Source: a virus | Reading direction: 5' to 3' (one strand) | Length of the DNA: 28,332 nt | IMG/VR virus record: IMGVR_UViG_3300021137_000072 | Span: 1-28,332 of that record | Shown here: in pieces, positions 22,997 to 28,332 of the stretch | Layout: each line of letters begins with the position of its first letter | Position numbering within the stretch: position 1 is the stretch's first letter | Made by a program: the position numbers and the translations under genes | Notes under the pieces: generated by a model | Database searches by the model: none | What the model was told of the DNA's origin: nothing | Seen by the model: the letters and a program-made list of their open reading frames with translations, nothing else

Positions 22997-24961
22997 TTAT
23001 CTTAAAATGTCAAGTTCAAATATTTTATTCACTGGATCAACACATACTAATTCAACATAAGGTTTTGCAGTGATCATTGAAGAGGAATTAAAGTTTCCAA
23101 CCAATGCCCAACCTGTTGAGGTTTTGTTGCTGTAGATATTTAAACTGAATGTACCCAAATTCAATATTGAATTGAATGCAATTTTAACAGCTTGACCTAA
23201 TTTCCAGCCAGACGAGGTATCGTCTAAGTATATATTGATGTTATTTAAAGTCGTATTTGCCGAATTTAAATTCAATGAAATTCTATTTGTATATGGTTTT
23301 AACCTAGCATAGATGCCAGTGTTTGCAGCCGCACTTGGATTGTATAAATTACTTGAAGTAATTTGATCTGCTACCGTCCAATTTAAAAATGATGTACTAG
23401 CAGTATTATAATTATAAATAGGTGCTAATGAATATCCATAAACTGAATTGCTGATCTTAATTTTACCAGGTACGCTTTTATCATATAAGATACCATCTCC
23501 TTGTGTTAATACATCGATATTGTATTGTACACTTGTAGGAACAGTACCATTTAACATTTGATTGATTCTGTCATTAGTTGACTGGATCAAAGATAATAGG
23601 GATGATGAAGTTGCATAGTTTAGTTTTGCATTTTCTACATCGGTTTGTAAGGTAGATAATTTATTTTGAATATCTGACAACTGACTTGTTGTTAAGAATA
23701 AACTTTGTAGATCTTGAACCTGTTGTGAAAGTGCAGTATAATTGTCATTTGCACTCAATAATAGTTTAGTTGCATTATCTAATGCTGATACGGTATCTAA
23801 GAAAATATCCATACCGAATGTAGAGAAATCGTTAATATTATTTTCAACACCAACATTCTCTAAAGAAGTATTAAATTTAACATTCAACTTTAGGGCAAAT
23901 GCATTACCATTCAATGAAGTTATATCATTTGGTTTGTATTTGGTTTGAGTTGGAATGTACCATCCATTAACGTTAGGATCTTGTTTGAAATTATCAAGGA
24001 TCAAGATACCATATAAATTTGTTGATCTATTCGCTGGAACAGACTTAGAATATAAATCATAGTAAACTAAGATTGCATTGAAACTAAAGTCTCCACCATT
24101 AAGTGAATAATCATATAAAGTATTTAACTTTGTTGAATTTACGATTTGAGCATAAGACGTAGGATCCCAATCGATTCCAACCGCATTTTCAACAAATCCA
24201 TTTTCATGTGGATCAATTACCATTTCTCCATCTGCCTGATCTACAACTGAACGTAGATTTAAATTTGCATCTGGATGGGTTTGTCCTGCTCTTCCATCGA
24301 TATAAGTTGATGGAGTATAAGATAAGGTTGAAGTGTTATAGGTTCCTTGCTTTAATAAAACCGTTGGAGTGTAACCAACCGAAGAAGGTACATTAATAAA
24401 TACCTCATTGTAAACATCTCCCAAATAATTTTTGTCATTCGATACATCGATATTACCGACGTATTTAACAACTCTTTCATATTCAGAACCTGTTTGTAAA
24501 GAAGTATCATCTTCAACAACTCTGCTAACTGAAGAAACTGACTCCTGTTGAGTTGCAGTTCTTACTCTAAAACCTCCAATTCTATTTAGATATTTAAAGA
24601 AAATCTTTTCTGCGTCAGAACTTAATAGAGTAGAATCAAAATTGCCATCATTGATAATCAACTGTTCAAGATTCAATGCATAGTTTTCGAAAGTTTGTGC
24701 AAAGTGTACGTTTGCATCATCTATTGTAGCATCATCGTATGGAGATCCACCAATATCATATAAGTCTTTGAACTGCAGATAGTTATTAGTAGAACCTGCA
24801 CTAGGAGTTGTCACCACTGGAATATTCAGTAGCGCAAACTTTGAAAATTCAAAGTTTAGATCTGGATTGTAATAAGATCTTGTCAAATCTCTAGAAGCTC
24901 CTGCAAATGCATAAAGCGTTCCTCCCTGTTCTTGTGGTATTCTAACTAATGGTGTTGCCAT
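22997..24961 (-). CDS. Putative virion/baseplate protein with central coiled coil
   Basis: This 654-aa protein starts MATPLVRIPQEQGGTLYAFA, without signal peptide. The first half is mixed alpha/beta (for example SKFALLNIPVV, DPHENGFVENAV). A coiled-coil stretch near residues 390-470 (ALSQQVQDLQSLFLTTSQL and onward) probably drives trimerisation. The final 170 residues look like a beta-rich head (LNLNSANTTLNNINIYLDD, GTFSLNIYSNK). This layout suits a baseplate or short-fibre component. I do not recognise the family by name. It is preceded by a 30-nt A/T-rich gap and abuts the 1363-aa gene, whose start follows its stop by one base, so the two products may interact. No Shine-Dalgarno motif is present. 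Confidence 0.82.
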   Translation of the reverse strand: MATPLVRIPQEQGGTLYAFAGASRDLTRSYYNPDLNFEFSKFALLNIPVVTTPSAGSTNNYLQFKDLYDIGGSPYDDATIDDANVHFAQTFENYALNLEQLIINDGNFDSTLLSSDAEKIFFKYLNRIGGFRVRTATQQESVSSVSRVVEDDTSLQTGSEYERVVKYVGNIDVSNDKNYLGDVYNEVFINVPSSVGYTPTVLLKQGTYNTSTLSYTPSTYIDGRAGQTHPDANLNLRSVVDQADGEMVIDPHENGFVENAVGIDWDPTSYAQIVNSTKLNTLYDYSLNGGDFSFNAILVYYDLYSKSVPANRSTNLYGILILDNFKQDPNVNGWYIPTQTKYKPNDITSLNGNAFALKLNVKFNTSLENVGVENNINDFSTFGMDIFLDTVSALDNATKLLLSANDNYTALSQQVQDLQSLFLTTSQLSDIQNKLSTLQTDVENAKLNYATSSSLLSLIQSTNDRINQMLNGTVPTSVQYNIDVLTQGDGILYDKSVPGKIKISNSVYGYSLAPIYNYNTASTSFLNWTVADQITSSNLYNPSAAANTGIYARLKPYTNRISLNLNSANTTLNNINIYLDDTSSGWKLGQAVKIAFNSILNLGTFSLNIYSNKTSTGWALVGNFNSSSMITAKPYVELVCVDPVNKIFELDILR

Positions 24962-24991
24962 TTAAAATTAAAGATTAATATTATTTAAAAA

Positions 24992-25540
24992 TTAGGCAAT
25001 AGTACATCCATGTTGACCAACGATATACCATTTTGTTCCGATAAACTTAAGATCAATTGCACCATATTGCGCAATAGTTAAGCTTGAAATACCAGCAATT
25101 TGTGTAGTACTTACTGCTACTGATCCAGCTTCAGAAATAATTGTGATTGCTTGACCAGGGTTACCAACATTAAGATTTACTGAAGTAATTCCAGAACCTG
25201 TAATATTATAAACGTTACTTGTAAATTGATTTGCTGCTGGTAAATCGCCAGAAGCAACATTAGTTACTGATTTAACTTCATCAGCTCCAAGAGTAAAGGT
25301 TGCATTTACCGTGGTCGGTACTGCTGAAACCATTGCAGTTGAATTGATGGTTACTTTGTTTGTTGCAATTGCTAACGAACCAAAAGAACCAGCACCTGTT
25401 AAAGTGATAGTTTCATTGTTTGTGTCCAATAACGCTTCAATATTTGCAAGATCTGAATTGATCGATGCAAAGTTATCGTTTATTGTAACTCTAGATGAAG
25501 ATACGCTGTCGGTACCTAAAATTGTTGTAATTGTTGCCAT
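24992..25540 (-). CDS. Small fibre-like structural protein
   Basis: This 182-aa protein has an N-terminal motif SRVTINDNFASINSDLANIE at residues 16-35, of the IN-x-NF type also seen at the start of both collagen-like fibres. The rest is Thr/Ser/Ala/Gly-rich with alternating hydrophobic residues (TLTGAGSFGSLAIATNKVTI, later SSLTIAQYGAIDLKFIGTKW), typical of a trimeric beta-structured fibre or decoration protein. It ends in a short segment, GTKWYIVGQHGCTIA, as in many phage fibre C-terminal strands. It has no signal peptide. It lies nine bases after the 924-aa gene and 30 before the 654-aa gene. It likely attaches to the baseplate or head through the N-terminal motif; this is inferred. Confidence 0.75.
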   Translation of the reverse strand: MATITTILGTDSVSSSRVTINDNFASINSDLANIEALLDTNNETITLTGAGSFGSLAIATNKVTINSTAMVSAVPTTVNATFTLGADEVKSVTNVASGDLPAANQFTSNVYNITGSGITSVNLNVGNPGQAITIISEAGSVAVSTTQIAGISSLTIAQYGAIDLKFIGTKWYIVGQHGCTIA

Positions 25541-25549
25541 TTTGAACAG

Positions 25550-28324
25550 TTATGTTATTGTTAATAAATTCTTTGTTGTCGAATTTGTATTTCCATTGCA
25601 GTCAACCAATTCTAATCCTATGGTGTAATCACCTTTATGCGGAAAGAGATATGTTAACCACTGATTATTGTAATATATATCACTATCATTTCGACTATTG
25701 TTTTTGATTGTCCATCGTTGGCCTACAATTCCCGGCATCTTCGTATGATCCCATGAGAATGTAACATGTGTTAATAGACCTAAGTTTTGGTGACTAGTTA
25801 AGATATTAATATCATTATAAGTAGGATTGTAACCGGTATAATTTACCTTTCCAGTTATTGAACCACCCGATACTGCGCTGAAAGATATGCTTGTAAAATC
25901 ATACGTTGAAGAATAGTTTCTTCCTACTCCCACGATAAATTTACATTCATCTTCAGTTCCAGAACCAGTAGAATCATAATATGCTGGATTGAATTCAAAC
26001 TTACTTAAAATTGGATTTGTAATTGGACTTAAAGCATTTAATTCATCAGTAACATTTTGCCATGCAGTTAAATCTGCATAATTTAATGGATAGGTCGAAG
26101 TTATGGTATAGTTTTCAGTAATTGTTTTTCCAGTAGCTTGATTGTACCATGAAATTACGATAGTTCCACCACTTGTATATCCTTGATCCTGTCTAACATC
26201 GATCACAAACGATGCTGCAAGATCTCCACCAACTCTCATCATATCCCAGCTTAAAGATCCATCGTTCCATGTGTGTTCCTTTAGATAATTCCAAACATAA
26301 GGACCTGGTGTCTCAGAGAAACCAGTCGATGATGTGTGGTCTAAATATCTTAAAACTGTAGAGAATTGTGTACCATTTGAATTGTCATGCACGTAATTTG
26401 CACGGTCTAAACTTTCATACCAAGTTGCCAATGAATCATCCATTGTTGTTGGACTCTCTTGCGCTAGATCGAATGTTCCTCCTGCTTTATTATATTGAGT
26501 TGTATAGTAATCCCATGTAATTAATGGTTGTTTTGATTCAAAGATGCCATAGATTTCGATGGATTTGGACTGAACTGTTACCGCCGATTTGATATTAGTA
26601 TAAGATCTGGCATTATATAAATCATATAGATTCAACATGATGTCATAAGATCCAGCATATGGTAATATTATCGCAGATTCAAGCATGTTATCGATTGTAT
26701 CTCTTTTAGAAAATTGATACCCTGCAGGACCACTAATAATCCATTCAGCTTCGTATACACTTTTATGCCACCAATTATTCCATGTCATAAAACTATTTGT
26801 ATTGCTATTATAGCCATTGCTAGAGAATCCAGCGTCATCCCATGTAAATTCGCATGAATCCCAATCAGTTGGAAGCGATGTATTTTTCAAAATAATCGGA
26901 CATCCAATTGGTGTTGCGCTTAACGTTGGAAAGCTATTTAAATCATGACTATAATAATCTGCATAAAATGTGTTTATCGCATCAATTGCTACATTTTGAT
27001 TTGCTGCAACCCATGCTTCATCGCAATTAGGATTAATGTATCTTAAATCTTCAATAAATACCGATCTTTGCGGTACCACTTCAAAGGAAACCTCAACTCC
27101 TGAACTTTGTACTTGTATCGAGTGTTGATTGTTCCATACGCTTTGCTTAAATTGAGAGAAGTAGTCGCCTTCACCAGTAATATCTACAATTCTAGATTGA
27201 TGGGGCAAATAAGATTTTTGTAACTTATTCTTAAGACCATATAATTTAACCAAAATTTCTTGAGGTGTAAATACTGTGGTCTCAACAGTAGTTGGAATGT
27301 CCCATTCATCTACATTTCCTGTGGGTTCATTGAGTCTATAAACTAATGAAAATCTATTTGTTTTCTTTTGATTTGAGTTTGGTAACTGAAACCTATTCGA
27401 TTTCTCGATTAGAAATCCTTCTTGAGTTTGATTTGGTACTGCAACCGCCATTAACTTTCCAAAGTATGGAGATTGCTCATTTATATTTAACCAATATTCT
27501 TTTAGGGTTATATCATTATAGCCATAAAATTTGATTGCATTTAAAATTGCTTTATAGGTACCGATATATGGTTGAATGTTTGCATTTTCCAGCAACAATT
27601 CTTTTTTCTTATTGTTAATGATTTGCCAGTCAACGCCTAATTCATTCACATCAGTATCATTAAAGATCATCATATCTTCTTCTGGAATTGAAAGGCCCAT
27701 ATTACCTAATAGAACGGTCAATCTCTCGTCATCTGCGACAGTTTCACCGTAAAATCTAATTGCTGCAACTGGCGCAGTTTGAACTCCATTTTGAACTTCA
27801 TAGATATTTAATACTCTAACATGAATATCTTCACTGATTGAATTGATTGCAATATTACAGTGAATTGCATTTTTATCATAGATTCCAGAAACGGTTTTGT
27901 AATCAATATTTTTTGTTACACTACCATCCGAAGAATTTGATTCAGTATATGTTGTAATTCCATTGCTTTCAGTGCTTGACTGCATTTGATCATCAACATA
28001 ACTTGGTATCGATATCTCATAGTTTCCTTGAGCATCTTTAACCATGTCATACACAAAGATTGCATCGCTTGAAGTTTCATCATCAATAAATTCAAATCTT
28101 AATGTTGTTGTCGCTGCATTTTCTGAAATTGGTCTAATATAATCTATGTGACCTGTTGAGGTTATAACCTCTTCAAAGATGTATAAGTTACAAGTTTCAT
28201 AAAGACCAGACGCTACCCTTGGCAAATAGATATTACCTGACCAATATTGATTGGTCTCATCATAGTAAAAATCTAATTCTCCTGATTCTCCATTAAAAAA
28301 TCTCAGGTTTTGGTATTTCAACAT
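25550..28324 (-). CDS. Large baseplate protein candidate: gpI/gp7-like segment with PKD-like domains
   Basis: This 924-aa protein starts at the ATG at 28324, eight bases from the window edge. No in-frame stop lies upstream in those bases, so a longer start cannot be excluded. Residues about 238-282 contain YIGTYKAILNAIKFYGYND followed by KEYWLNI, a pattern like the P2 gpI / Mu gp48 / T4 gp7-core family of baseplate wedge proteins (GT..AL..AL...GY...I.EW, where dots are variable). Later parts contain PKD/Ig-like beta-sandwiches: one near residues 523-578 (EWIISGPAG, then LPYAGSYDIMLNLYD) and one at the C-terminus near 862-924 (FSWDHTKMPG, then FPHKGDYTIGLELVD). The wedge role is a tentative inference. 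The PKD-like domains may reach the cell surface or bind fibres. Confidence 0.7.
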   Translation of the reverse strand: MLKYQNLRFFNGESGELDFYYDETNQYWSGNIYLPRVASGLYETCNLYIFEEVITSTGHIDYIRPISENAATTTLRFEFIDDETSSDAIFVYDMVKDAQGNYEISIPSYVDDQMQSSTESNGITTYTESNSSDGSVTKNIDYKTVSGIYDKNAIHCNIAINSISEDIHVRVLNIYEVQNGVQTAPVAAIRFYGETVADDERLTVLLGNMGLSIPEEDMMIFNDTDVNELGVDWQIINNKKKELLLENANIQPYIGTYKAILNAIKFYGYNDITLKEYWLNINEQSPYFGKLMAVAVPNQTQEGFLIEKSNRFQLPNSNQKKTNRFSLVYRLNEPTGNVDEWDIPTTVETTVFTPQEILVKLYGLKNKLQKSYLPHQSRIVDITGEGDYFSQFKQSVWNNQHSIQVQSSGVEVSFEVVPQRSVFIEDLRYINPNCDEAWVAANQNVAIDAINTFYADYYSHDLNSFPTLSATPIGCPIILKNTSLPTDWDSCEFTWDDAGFSSNGYNSNTNSFMTWNNWWHKSVYEAEWIISGPAGYQFSKRDTIDNMLESAIILPYAGSYDIMLNLYDLYNARSYTNIKSAVTVQSKSIEIYGIFESKQPLITWDYYTTQYNKAGGTFDLAQESPTTMDDSLATWYESLDRANYVHDNSNGTQFSTVLRYLDHTSSTGFSETPGPYVWNYLKEHTWNDGSLSWDMMRVGGDLAASFVIDVRQDQGYTSGGTIVISWYNQATGKTITENYTITSTYPLNYADLTAWQNVTDELNALSPITNPILSKFEFNPAYYDSTGSGTEDECKFIVGVGRNYSSTYDFTSISFSAVSGGSITGKVNYTGYNPTYNDINILTSHQNLGLLTHVTFSWDHTKMPGIVGQRWTIKNNSRNDSDIYYNNQWLTYLFPHKGDYTIGLELVDCNGNTNSTTKNLLTIT

Positions 28325-28332
28325 CCTTATTT

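Overview
The window reads as part of the genome of a T4-like contractile-tailed phage. Every convincing gene lies on the minus strand, so transcription runs from 28332 towards 1. Genes are tightly packed, with gaps of about 0-85 nt and several stop/start overlaps. Base composition is AT-rich. Most start codons are preceded by A/T-rich sequence without a Shine-Dalgarno motif, which is typical of phages of Bacteroidota (for example flavobacterial hosts). That host assignment is an inference from translation signals and fibre style, not a proven fact.

Layout in the direction of transcription. (1) 28324-18904 holds four large or medium virion proteins: a gpI/gp7-like baseplate candidate with PKD-like domains, a small fibre-like protein, a 654-aa coiled-coil structural protein, and a 1363-aa structural protein. 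The last ends in a self-processing Hint (intein-like) domain. (2) 18846-6343 starts after a promoter-like box and the clearest Shine-Dalgarno of the window. It holds a 1577-aa structural protein, two paralogous collagen-like tail fibres with collar-like domains, a membrane-anchored coiled-coil protein that could be a spanin, a 687-aa structural protein and a gp19-like tail-tube-fold protein. (3) 6332-5285 holds a small glycine-zipper protein with an N-terminus like a T4 capsid-targeting sequence, and a RuvC-like Holliday junction resolvase. (4) 5165-671 is the DNA replication/recombination block: a small unknown protein, gp32 ssDNA-binding protein, gp61-like primase, a small unknown protein, a UvsY-like recombination mediator and UvsW helicase. 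(5) 605-1 is the 5' part of a highly charged protein cut by the window edge.

The recombination block makes sense as a unit. gp32 coats ssDNA, UvsY loads the UvsX recombinase (not in the window), UvsW remodels branched DNA, the primase starts lagging strands and the RuvC-like nuclease resolves junctions before packaging. The virion genes supply baseplate, tube and host-binding fibres.

The most unusual elements are the C-terminal Hint domain on a phage structural protein with no splicing nucleophile after His-Asn, a repeated box GATATATAAT at three gene boundaries (a candidate phage-specific promoter), the KIN-x-NF head motif shared by three fibre-like genes, and a gp32 that has lost most of the T4 zinc ligands. 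I saw no tRNA, CRISPR array, insertion sequence or convincing rho-independent terminator. No gene-free stretch exceeds 300 bases.
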